A program made the translations under genes and the position numbers. A stretch of DNA of 5,182 nt, from positions 1-5,182 of the forward strand of contig QMSR01000066.1 in the NCBI GenBank assembly GCA_003649695.1. The letters run 5' to 3'. Under the pieces are notes generated by a model. The model made no database searches. It saw nothing but the letters and a program-made list of their open reading frames with translations, and was not told the DNA's origin. Below, piece after piece: positions 1 to 3,944 of this stretch. Within the stretch, counting starts at the first letter, position 1. Each line of letters opens with the position of its first letter. The DNA is from Thermoplasmata archaeon (GTDB lineage Archaea; Thermoplasmatota; Thermoplasmata; Thermoplasmatales; B87-G9).

Positions 1-155
1 CTTCTTGCTTGCTGTTTGTTAGCTGAATAGAGTTCTACTGTTTTATCTCCACGAAGAAATTTTTGCAGGTTTTCAAACTCTTGGGAAAGCAATTTTTCCT
101 TAATTTTTGTCAGGTGGACTATTTTTGCTTTGATGACTTTAGTAGCCTTTAGCAC
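1..155 (-). CDS. tnpB: TnpB-family RNA-guided nuclease, N-terminal part only
   Basis: This is the 5' end of a minus-strand gene running off the left edge, with 51 codons visible. The peptide starts at GTG 155-153 as (V/M)LKATKVIKAKI and continues with VELYSANKQQAR near residues 40-51. From memory of the family, archaeal IS200/IS605 TnpB proteins often begin with a very similar KATK...LYSATKQQA stretch. TnpB is the programmable DNA nuclease that uses an omega RNA made from the element end, and it is the ancestor of Cas12. The RuvC residues and zinc finger lie outside the window, so activity cannot be judged. GTG 155 is preferred because it gives the family-like N-terminus and lies 25 nt from the shared TATA centre, which predicts a leaderless mRNA. 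A TTG further upstream at 173 is in frame but would fall inside the promoter. Confidence 0.8.
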   Translation of the reverse strand, partial: MLKATKVIKAKIVHLTKIKEKLLSQEFENLQKFLRGDKTVELYSANKQQAR

Positions 156-160
156 GACAT

Positions 161-200
161 ACCTATAGGTCAAAACCTTTAAATACTTTCACCTATAGGT
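161..200. promoter_or_regulatory. Symmetric bidirectional tnpA/tnpB promoter with paired palindromic operator-like sites
   Basis: The 10-bp perfect palindrome ACCTATAGGT occurs at 161-170 and again at 191-200. Exactly midway lies TTTAAA (178-183), which serves as the TATA core on both strands. A purine-rich BRE-like stretch lies upstream on each strand (AAAACC on plus, GAAAGT on minus). The two start codons, ATG 206 and GTG 155, are each 25.5 nt from the centre, the usual archaeal TATA-to-start distance, so both transcripts should be leaderless. The palindromes would cover the bases just upstream of each transcription start, a good position for a repressor. That repressor role is inferred. 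Confidence 0.75.
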
Positions 201-205
201 CATAT

Positions 206-655
206 ATGGGAAGAACAAGCTCAGCCGTTTATGAAATTAATTACCATATCGTTTGGTGTCCGAAGTATAGAAAACCAATACTAAGAGGAAAAATCAAGGA
301 ATATCTCGAAGACTTGATTAAAACGATTACAGAAACAAAAGGTTGGAAAGTAATTGAATTGGAAGTAATGCCTGACCATATACATTTGTTTATCTCAGCA
401 CCACCGTTTGAAGCCCCAACAAATATAGTAAAAGTTCTAAAAGGAGTTACTGCAAAAAGGATATTTGAAAAATTTCCAGAACTAAAGAAAAAAGAATTTT
501 GGAGTAGTGGTCTATGGTCTCCAAGCTACTATGTTGGCACAGCAGGACATGTCTCGTCAGAAACCATCGAAAAATACATAGAGGGGGTGAAAAATCGTGG
601 TCGCAATTCATCCACCCGTTTTAACGGGTGGTCTTCTTACGACAAAAGGAGATAA
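206..655 (+). CDS. tnpA: IS200/IS605 TnpA, Y1 HUH single-strand transposase
   Basis: This 149-aa protein cuts and rejoins single-stranded DNA at the insertion-sequence ends. Visible family features are the N-terminal YHIVWCPKYR motif (residues 13-22), the metal-binding HUH motif as H58-I-H60 within MPDHIHLFIS, the conserved WSPSYYVGT stretch (104-112), and the presumed nucleophile Tyr124 in ETIEKYIEG. All catalytic elements are present, so the enzyme looks intact. The usual family length is about 130-150 aa. From about residue 133 the reading frame runs through the terminal hairpin and stops at TAA 653-655, so the last 15-20 residues are encoded by end or flanking DNA and are unlikely to be conserved. 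ATG 206 is 25 nt from the TATA centre and has no SD, consistent with leaderless translation. Confidence 0.95.
   Translation: MGRTSSAVYEINYHIVWCPKYRKPILRGKIKEYLEDLIKTITETKGWKVIELEVMPDHIHLFISAPPFEAPTNIVKVLKGVTAKRIFEKFPELKKKEFWSSGLWSPSYYVGTAGHVSSETIEKYIEGVKNRGRNSSTRFNGWSSYDKRR
612..631 (+). repeat. Subterminal hairpin of the insertion sequence, tnpA side
   Basis: The two arms CCACCCGTT (612-620) and AACGGGTGG (623-631) pair perfectly over 9 bp around a TT loop. This matches the kind of imperfect or perfect hairpin that TnpA binds at IS200/IS605 ends. The flanking GTCGCAATTCAT (600-611) also looks familiar from the ends of such elements. The hairpin lies inside the 3' end of tnpA and could in principle weaken transcript read-through into the operon downstream. 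Confidence 0.75.
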
Positions 656-657
656 AC

Positions 658-666
658 TTATAAATA
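658..666 (+). promoter_or_regulatory. TATA box of the small-gene operon
   Basis: TTATAAATA (centre 662) is a near-ideal archaeal TATA box. It lies 25 nt upstream of ATG 687 and about 73 nt upstream of the AbrB-like gene. The expected transcription start is therefore at or near the A of ATG 687. It begins only three bases after the tnpA stop codon, so the insertion sequence has landed just outside, or at the edge of, the operon promoter. Confidence 0.7.
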
Positions 667-686
667 ACATTTGTGGTATTAATACT

Positions 687-728
687 ATGGCAAGAAAGAT
701 AGAGGGAAAAAAAATCATAAGGAGGTGA
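687..728 (+). CDS. Possible 13-aa leaderless leader peptide
   Basis: ATG 687 starts a 13-codon ORF, MARKIEGKKIIRR, ending at TGA 726-728. The ATG is placed where the TATA box at 658-666 should set the transcription start, which suits leaderless initiation. The stop codon lies inside the SD GGAGGTGA (721-728) of the next gene, so ribosomes finishing this ORF would sit on that site. The peptide is very basic, with seven Lys/Arg residues in 13. It may act as a translated leader that couples or tunes expression of the AbrB-like gene, or be a chance ORF in a 5' leader. No homologue is recognised and the length gives little statistical support. Confidence 0.35.
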   Translation: MARKIEGKKIIRR

Positions 729-734
729 GCGGAA

Positions 735-902
735 ATGAAAGAAGGCACGATAATTGTGGAAGAATCTAAGGGGAGAGCTGTTATTTTGAAAAAGATTCGG
801 GTATATAAGTCCGGTAATGCCTTTATACATCTTCCGTATAGTTTGGCAAAAAAGTTTGAAGGAAGGGTAGTGAAGGTGGTGATTTCAGAATTGGAAGTGT
901 AG
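735..902 (+). CDS. AbrB/SpoVT-like (DUF2080-like) small DNA-binding protein
   Basis: This 55-aa protein is missed if only longer ORFs are considered. The core ILKKIRVYKSGNAFIHLPYSLAKK (18-40) followed by GRVVKVVI (43-50) has the beta-strand, SGN(A/S) turn, (I/V)xLP, short helix and closing strand pattern of AbrB/MazE-type swapped-hairpin domains. Such proteins bind DNA as dimers. The same pattern is seen in the small archaeal DUF2080 'transposon-encoded' proteins, so the neighbouring insertion sequence may or may not be coincidental. ATG 735 is chosen because a textbook SD, GGAGGTGA (721-728), lies 6 nt upstream. As the first substantial gene of the operon it is a natural candidate for an autoregulator, but no operator is seen. 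A MazE-like antitoxin role is possible, although no recognisable toxin follows. Confidence 0.75.
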   Translation: MKEGTIIVEESKGRAVILKKIRVYKSGNAFIHLPYSLAKKFEGRVVKVVISELEV

Positions 903-918
903 GGGGTGGGTAAAGAAT

Positions 919-1032
919 ATGGACGAATCTCTGTCGAATTTTATCAGGGACTTGTTGATATGGCTCTTGATAATCTTCATAGCCATAATTCTAAAACTTG
1001 TAAAGGAGGGAAGGAAGGAATGGAAAAAGTAA
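919..1032 (+). CDS. Small single-pass membrane protein, 37 aa, unknown
   Basis: ATG 919 follows a G-rich SD (GGGGGTGG, 903-910) and encodes 37 residues ending at TAA 1030-1032. Residues 12-25 are almost purely hydrophobic (LLIWLLIIFIAIIL). They are preceded by an acidic N-terminus (MDES) and followed by a basic tail rich in Lys and Arg (KLVKEGRKEWKK). This charge pattern suits a single membrane helix with the tail in the cytoplasm. The gene overlaps the next by 13 bases. The alternative GTG frame over the same bases (906 to 1019) gives a less coherent peptide and is treated as a shadow. Function is unknown. Small membrane proteins of this kind are common in archaeal viruses and plasmids. Confidence 0.6.
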   Translation: MDESLSNFIRDLLIWLLIIFIAIILKLVKEGRKEWKK

Positions 1033-1271
1033 GGGAAGTGGCTTGGGGAAAAATCCTATTTCCATGGGATGGAGTGATTGAGGTTTCGGTTCAAAAGCAG
1101 GTTGAGAAAGACAGGGAAATTACATGGATTTCGCTCTGCTTGAAGGGGGACACACAATACAACTATATGGAAGCGACACTTGATGATAAGGATGCTGAAC
1201 TTCTGATTAAACTGCTTCAGGAGGCGATAAGGAAATTTCGGAAATATAGAAAAGAGGTGGGTGAGAAATGA
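1020..1271 (+). CDS. Hypothetical 83-aa alpha/beta protein
   Basis: I do not recognise this protein. Start ATG 1020 is preferred because GGAGG at 1005-1009 lies 10 nt upstream and because the region before it codes for a membrane protein in another frame. A GTG at 906 would extend the product to 121 aa. The sequence suggests beta strands in residues 9-25 and 34-53 (ITWISLCLKG, YNYMEATL), then a long C-terminal helix from about D58 to K78 with the amphipathic run AELLIKLLQEAIRKF. The strand-then-helix layout resembles the 82-aa protein at 2122-2370. Its stop codon overlaps the start of the next gene as ATGA, implying translational coupling. Confidence 0.75.
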   Translation: MEKVREVAWGKILFPWDGVIEVSVQKQVEKDREITWISLCLKGDTQYNYMEATLDDKDAELLIKLLQEAIRKFRKYRKEVGEK

Positions 1272-1474
1272 GTAAAAAGAAGAAATCGCTAAAAGAAAGA
1301 ATCTTAGCTGAAATGGTTGTGGATGACCATATATACAAAATCACAAAGGAAATATTTGGGGAAGTACAGAAAAGGAAAGCATACTTAAAAGAGAAATTCC
1401 TGAACATGACGGATTGGCAGATTTGGGATTATATAGAGAAACGGGTCAAGGAGGAAATAGGATGGCGAGGGTGA
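1268..1474 (+). CDS. Hypothetical 68-aa highly charged helical protein
   Basis: No family is recognised. The product is Lys/Glu-rich and predicted to be mainly helical, beginning MSKKKKSLKERILAEM and including EIFGEVQKRKAYLKEKFL (29-46) and the Trp-rich stretch WQIWDYIEKRVKEE (50-63). The start follows GAGGTG (1254-1259) at 8 nt and shares the ATGA overlap with the preceding stop. The 3' end overlaps the next gene by 13 bases. The pattern of SD sites and overlaps supports it as real. It could be a small nucleic-acid- or protein-binding subunit, but the sequence does not show which. Confidence 0.7.
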   Translation: MSKKKKSLKERILAEMVVDDHIYKITKEIFGEVQKRKAYLKEKFLNMTDWQIWDYIEKRVKEEIGWRG

Positions 1475-1854
1475 CAAAAAGAAAAGGGTTAACGGAGAAT
1501 AAAATAGAAGAAGTGCGGGAATTCCTTGAGTCATATGTCAAGTTTCAGGAGAAGTGGAATGAGGAAGCTTTCAGAATTTTCATGAAGAAGTTCAAGAAAT
1601 TTGAGAATGAAATAGACGATTATGACAGGTATAGTATCGGAGATTTCATAAAGTTTGCCTGTGAGGTAAGGGGTATTCCCGCAGAACTGAGCCACAGACT
1701 TGTGGGAGATTTCGTCTGGTTCATGAGAAAAGCATATAGGAAAATAAAGGATGCGTGGTTGTGGAATTTCTGGGAGTATTTCTACTACTTTTATCGGTTT
1801 TATGTTGTTAGATTTAGTGAAGAAGTAATGGAGAGGATAAGAAATGAAAAGTAG
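1462..1854 (+). CDS. Hypothetical 130-aa protein with an extreme aromatic segment
   Basis: I do not recognise a family. ATG 1462 is chosen because GGAGG (1450-1454) lies 7 nt upstream. An in-frame ATG at 1414 lies deep in the previous gene and lacks an SD. The N-terminus is basic (MARVTKRKGL), followed by charged, probably helical sequence rich in Phe (FRIFMKKFKKFENEI, 37-51), then DDYDRYSIGDFIKFACEVRG (52-71). Residues 99-118 contain 13 aromatic side chains out of 20, including WNFWEYFYYFYRFYVV (101-116). The segment is amphipathic or interfacial in character and is flanked by basic residues, so membrane-interface binding, tight oligomer packing or nucleic-acid stacking are all possible. A spacing of 10 nt separates it from the next gene. 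Confidence 0.75.
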   Translation: MARVTKRKGLTENKIEEVREFLESYVKFQEKWNEEAFRIFMKKFKKFENEIDDYDRYSIGDFIKFACEVRGIPAELSHRLVGDFVWFMRKAYRKIKDAWLWNFWEYFYYFYRFYVVRFSEEVMERIRNEK

Positions 1855-1864
1855 GTGATGAAGA

Positions 1865-2140
1865 ATGTGCACGGGAGAGATAGGGATTGACCCGAAACTG
1901 CTGGAATTGCAGAAATTGATTGAAAGAGTGAAGAATGAGATAGAATGGTCAGAATATTGGCTTGGGAAGGCAAGGGAAACGCTTGACGATGTAAGCGAGA
2001 CATACTTCAAGGGATATATTGAAGGCATGAGTTGGACATTCAGAGAGCTGAAAAAGTTTTTAGAGAAAAAAGATGTGGAAGAAATTTGGAGTCCAATCTG
2101 GGAGGAAGAGGAGGGGGTGAGATGGGAACATACGGAATAA
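1865..2140 (+). CDS. Hypothetical 91-aa acidic, coiled-coil-like protein
   Basis: This protein is unrecognised. It starts at ATG 1865 after GGTGATG (1854-1860). Residues 10-31 (PKLLELQKLIERVKNEIEWS) show heptad-like spacing of Leu and Ile and may form a coiled coil. A second helix is suggested by GMSWTFRELKKFLEKKDVEE (54-73). The C-terminus is very acidic, with four consecutive Glu residues after PIW. The 3' end overlaps the following gene by 19 bases, and the GA-rich coding sequence for the Glu run doubles as that gene's SD, an economical arrangement. A role as a partner-binding or scaffold protein is possible but is not shown by the sequence. Confidence 0.7.
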   Translation: MCTGEIGIDPKLLELQKLIERVKNEIEWSEYWLGKARETLDDVSETYFKGYIEGMSWTFRELKKFLEKKDVEEIWSPIWEEEEGVRWEHTE

Positions 2141-2370
2141 GTGTGCATTTCAATTGGGCAACTTACGAAATTTGTTATTCAACTTTTTGGGAGGAAATAA
2201 GGATTGAGGTTTTCGACAAAAATTGGAAGCGAAAGAATTATTTATCCATTCCATTGAACAAGGAAGTCGTAAAGGCATTTCTTTGGGTTTTTCTCTGGGA
2301 ATTTTCAAAAGAGGAACTAATGAAACTGTTGGAGGAGGTAATAAGAGATGAATATAAAGGAATGGGTTAA
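2122..2370 (+). CDS. Hypothetical 82-aa alpha/beta protein, possible paralogue of the 1020-1271 product
   Basis: No family is recognised. ATG 2122 is preferred, with GGAGG (2110-2114) 7 nt upstream. An ATG at 2032 is in frame but would add a 30-residue low-complexity shadow. Strands are suggested at residues 4-20 (YGISVHFNWATYEICYS) and 25-31, then YLSIPLNKEVVKAFLWVFLWEF (40-61) leads into helix KEELMKLLEEVIRDEY (63-78). The layout of two or three strands, then 'Y-hydrophobic-x-x-L-(D/N)-K', then amphipathic helix parallels the 83-aa protein four genes upstream. The hydrophobic helix at 49-61 could be a packing or membrane-surface element. It overlaps the next gene by 23 bases. Confidence 0.7.
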   Translation: MGTYGISVHFNWATYEICYSTFWEEIRIEVFDKNWKRKNYLSIPLNKEVVKAFLWVFLWEFSKEELMKLLEEVIRDEYKGMG

Positions 2371-2566
2371 GGAGGATATCGGAGTTCAACGGGGGGATGT
2401 GGATAGAGCAATAGAACTCACACTTGCTAAAGTAATTAGAAAGATAGATGAAAAAATAGAAAAGCTACGGAAAATAAAAATGTCTGCTGCTTATATTTTC
2501 ACTATCGACACAGCAATAGCTATGTTGGAGTATCTCAAAAAGGAAATTGGGGAGGAAAGTGAGTGA
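2348..2566 (+). CDS. Hypothetical 72-aa helical protein
   Basis: This protein is unrecognised. The SD GGAGGAGGTAA (2331-2341) precedes ATG 2348 by 8 nt, measured from GGAGGT. The protein is predicted to be all-helical: RAIELTLAKVIRKIDEKIEKLRKIK (20-44) has regular hydrophobic spacing, followed by a second helix SAAYIFTIDTAIAMLEYLKK (46-65). This looks like a helical hairpin, perhaps forming a dimeric bundle. The gene starts inside the end of the preceding gene. It is followed after 11 nt by a tiny membrane-protein gene. No functional motif is visible. Confidence 0.72.
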   Translation: MNIKEWVKEDIGVQRGDVDRAIELTLAKVIRKIDEKIEKLRKIKMSAAYIFTIDTAIAMLEYLKKEIGEESE

Positions 2567-2577
2567 GGTGAAGTGAA

Positions 2578-2667
2578 ATGGATATGGCAAGCTATCTACT
2601 TGGTTTTGTTGTAGGTTTTACAGTTGGCGGTTTACTTGCAGAATCAGATTGTAGAAAGAAGAAGTGA
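2578..2667 (+). CDS. 29-aa single-pass membrane peptide, unknown
   Basis: ATG 2578 has a strong SD (GAGGTGA, 2565-2571) 6 nt upstream, which is the main reason to call so short a gene. The product begins MDMASYLLGFVVGFTVGGLL (residues 1-20), a Gly-spaced hydrophobic helix, and ends with a short polar tail containing Cys25 and a basic RKKK terminus. Small Gly-rich membrane helices of this kind often pack against each other or a partner. It is the second tiny membrane protein in the operon, unlike the first in sequence. TGA ends it at 2665-2667, 34 bases before the next start. Confidence 0.62.
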   Translation: MDMASYLLGFVVGFTVGGLLAESDCRKKK

Positions 2668-2701
2668 GTGGGGAAGGTATTAGGGGAGGTGCGTGAACAA
2701 A

Positions 2702-3034
2702 ATGGGGGAAATTAATGCTCACCCGCTGGAAAGACAAAATCCTCTTTACAAAGCCATCAAAAGGTCAAGGCATTTAAGTTCTGTGAAAATTCCTCTCCTG
2801 AAAGCAAGATATCATTGCAAGAAAGTTGACATATACCTTAGTAAATCTGGCACCATTATATTAGTATTCGGTGGTTTTATAGCAGTATTCTCAAACGATG
2901 AGGATATTGTTGATGTTTTAGAAAGTACAATCTACGATAAAAGCACTAAAAAAAATATATTACGCCAGCTAGCGAAACACATGCCAGAAAATAAGAAGCT
3001 TCTAGAAAAGACTATAGAATACATGATTAGTTGA
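2702..3034 (+). CDS. Hypothetical 110-aa basic protein, last gene of the operon
   Basis: This protein is unrecognised. Two in-frame starts compete: GTG 2693 lies only 1 nt after GGAGGTG (2685-2691), while ATG 2702 lies 10 nt after it. Neighbouring genes use wider spacings, so ATG 2702 is favoured. The N-terminal 35 residues are basic (KAIKRSRHL, around 17-25). A beta section VDIYLSKSGTIILVFGGFIAVF (43-64) follows, then DEDIVDVLESTIYDKSTKK and a C-terminal helical Lys-rich part ending EKTIEYMIS. This suggests a beta sheet followed by helices. The stop codon, TGA 3032-3034, runs into the GC-rich structured element, which may end or stabilise the transcript. Confidence 0.72.
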   Translation: MGEINAHPLERQNPLYKAIKRSRHLSSVKIPLLKARYHCKKVDIYLSKSGTIILVFGGFIAVFSNDEDIVDVLESTIYDKSTKKNILRQLAKHMPENKKLLEKTIEYMIS

Positions 3035-3118
3035 GAGACCCTCTCGACCTGCCCACTATATGAGGCGGTCTCATCTCGGGTCTCTCTTCGCCCTCCGGGG
3101 GACTTTTAGTCGGGGCGA
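3033..3118. ncRNA. Candidate structured RNA or GC-rich structured element between convergent genes
   Basis: This 86-nt stretch is 53/86 G+C (62%), far above its surroundings, and fills the gap between two convergent stop codons. GAGAGACCC (3033-3041) pairs perfectly with GGGTCTCTC (3078-3086). Inside, GACC-T-GCC (3046-3053) pairs with GGCGGTC (3064-3070) with one bulged T, closing a 10-nt loop. A second hairpin pairs TCGCCC (3088-3093) with GGGCGA (3113-3118) and, inside it, GACT-TTT-AGTC (3101-3111). In AT-rich thermophile genomes, GC-rich islands often mark structured RNAs. It could instead be a bidirectional terminator or a recombination or attachment site. Strand is unresolved because both strands fold. 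A weak TATA-like AATAATAT on the minus strand at 3141-3148 would place a start near 3118. Confidence 0.45.
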
Positions 3119-3544
3119 TTATTTTGCGAAATGCTCAGATATTATTGAATAATTATGTGATTTCAGGAAAACTTTTATTGCTTTCGGTTTTTCTCCAATC
3201 ACCTGAACTCCCGCTTTTCTAGGTGTTGGTTGCACCTCCATTATAAATCCTTGGGGAAGCTCCAATGTCAATGTATCTTCATCAACATCTATATCCAGCA
3301 CATTTCTGCTTCTTATTATTGTTTCATTACCCATGAAGATATTTGCATCAACTCGAAGGAATGCGGTCAATTTAACTTCTCCAGAAGGAGTTTTTGACAT
3401 TATTATAGATGTTATCTGCCTTGCTCCCCCATACTTACTTTCCATAGTGCAGGAAAGTTCGTTTTCTCTAAATTTCGAGAGTTTTCCTCCAATTCGTTGA
3501 CACCATTTCGGAAACTCTGAGCTAACTTCTTCCCAATCAGCCAT
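3119..3544 (-). CDS. Hypothetical 141-aa beta-rich protein
   Basis: I do not recognise this protein. It begins MADWEEVSSEFPKWCQRIGG, probably a helix, then alternates short strands: LSCTMESKY, TSIIMSKT, VKLTAFLRVDANIF, and IDVDEDTLTLELPQGFIMEVQ (about 84-104). It ends with a segment containing GVQVIGEKPKAIKVFLKSHNY. The helix followed by antiparallel strands is reminiscent of the duplicated domain in the 171-aa protein at 4138-4653, but the similarity is weak. The start at 3544 is supported by a TATA box 25 nt upstream (3565-3573), which predicts a leaderless transcript, and by the absence of an SD. It is transcribed away from the plus-strand gene at 3644, with a 99-base shared upstream region. 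Confidence 0.75.
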   Translation of the reverse strand: MADWEEVSSEFPKWCQRIGGKLSKFRENELSCTMESKYGGARQITSIIMSKTPSGEVKLTAFLRVDANIFMGNETIIRSRNVLDIDVDEDTLTLELPQGFIMEVQPTPRKAGVQVIGEKPKAIKVFLKSHNYSIISEHFAK

Positions 3545-3564
3545 AACTATACAACAAGCATCAC

Positions 3565-3573
3565 ATATTTAAC
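3565..3573 (-). promoter_or_regulatory. TATA box for the minus-strand 141-aa gene
   Basis: Read on the minus strand this is GTTAAATAT, an archaeal TATA box centred about 25 nt upstream of the ATG at 3544. The gene has no SD, so a leaderless mRNA starting at the ATG is expected. Confidence 0.6.
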
Positions 3574-3607
3574 ATTGTCGCTGTAACGGAATACCGGCAA
3601 GCTCTCC

Positions 3608-3628
3608 GAAAGAAGTAAAATTAAAAAG
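3608..3628 (+). promoter_or_regulatory. BRE/TATA promoter for the 83-aa gene
   Basis: CGAAAG (3608-3613), a BRE-like purine block, is followed by an A/T-rich TATA region AAAATTAAAAAG (3617-3628) roughly 20-25 nt before ATG 3644. No SD is visible, so leaderless initiation is likely. The TATA match is weaker than at the other first genes. Confidence 0.45.
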
Positions 3629-3643
3629 CTAAAACATGTTATC

Positions 3644-3895
3644 ATGGAATTCGGTTTGGTAGCAAACATTAGCGACCCAGAATTGCTGATGGGTCTCGTT
3701 CATGACGCAGGGACATTGTTTTACCAGCGGTTGGGGAAGGGGATATATAATGTTATTTACTTCTCAAGAACGAGGGTCGTAGCCTTCAAGGGAAAACTAA
3801 CTAAAGAACAGGAAGAAAGGATTAAATCAATCGGTTACGAAGTGAAGGAAATTTCCATCGATTTTGACACTGGAATGGTCGAAATTAAGCAATAG
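3644..3895 (+). CDS. Hypothetical 83-aa alpha/beta protein
   Basis: This protein is unrecognised. Visible order: a first strand MEFGLVANI, a helix ELLMGLVHDAGTLFYQRL (13-30), paired strands YNVIYFSRTRVVAFKGKL (35-52), a helix TKEQEERIKSIGY (53-65) and a last strand EVKEISIDFDTGMVEIK (66-82). This compact beta-alpha-beta-beta-alpha-beta pattern resembles a small ferredoxin-like fold, by pattern only. It has no SD, and the start fits the upstream TATA region for leaderless translation. A T-run (3897-3902) directly after the stop may end the transcript. Alternatively the message continues into the 62-aa gene 49 bases downstream. Confidence 0.72.
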   Translation: MEFGLVANISDPELLMGLVHDAGTLFYQRLGKGIYNVIYFSRTRVVAFKGKLTKEQEERIKSIGYEVKEISIDFDTGMVEIKQ

Positions 3896-3896
3896 A

Positions 3897-3939
3897 TTTT
3901 TTATATTCGGCTTTTTACAAATTTAAAAACGGGAGGTGA
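3897..3939 (+). promoter_or_regulatory. T-run/TATA region and Shine-Dalgarno before the 62-aa gene
   Basis: The stretch holds T6 (3897-3902) running into TTTTTATATT, a second T-run (3912-3916), a TATA-like ATTTAAAAA (3920-3928), and a perfect SD GGGAGGTGA (3931-3939). The first A/T block could be both a terminator for the upstream gene and a TATA box giving a short leader that includes the SD. The second TATA-like block would start transcription downstream of the SD. Confidence 0.45.
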
Positions 3940-3944
3940 AGAAA

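Larger units (their letters stand above)
1..640. mobile_element. IS200/IS605-family insertion sequence, partial (tnpB end cut by window)
   Basis: The element is recognised by a Y1 (HUH) single-strand transposase gene and a divergent gene whose N-terminus matches archaeal TnpB. A subterminal hairpin lies beyond the tnpA active-site region, as expected for this family, in which TnpA reads hairpins at the ends instead of inverted repeats and makes no target duplication. The tnpB-side end lies left of the window. The exact tnpA-side cleavage point cannot be fixed from one end. I place it shortly after the hairpin at 612-631, so the right limit is approximate by about 15-20 bases. The TATA box of the next operon begins at 658, so the element sits immediately upstream of that promoter. 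Confidence 0.85.

Noticed and set aside
621..830. Minus-strand open frame of 69 codons
   Set aside because: It is antisense to the operon promoter, leader and AbrB-like gene and has no coding signature.
906..1019. N-terminal extension of the 83-aa protein from GTG 906
   Set aside because: The same bases encode a coherent membrane protein in another frame, and an SD precedes ATG 1020.
1414..1461. Upstream start for the 130-aa protein
   Set aside because: It lies within the preceding gene without an SD, whereas GGAGG directly precedes ATG 1462.
2032..2121. Upstream start for the 82-aa protein
   Set aside because: The added 30 residues are a Gly/Arg-rich shadow of the 91-aa gene, and a strong SD precedes ATG 2122.
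1531..2148. Minus-strand open frame of 205 codons
   Set aside because: It is Ser/Phe/Pro-rich low-complexity sequence antisense to plus-strand genes that each have an SD. The open frame reflects the GA-rich coding of the other strand.
3095..3118. tRNA-Lys-like anticodon arm (GACTTTTAGTC)
   Set aside because: Only the loop resembles one. The stem mismatches, and no T-arm, D-arm or acceptor stem is present, so no tRNA or tRNA fragment is called.
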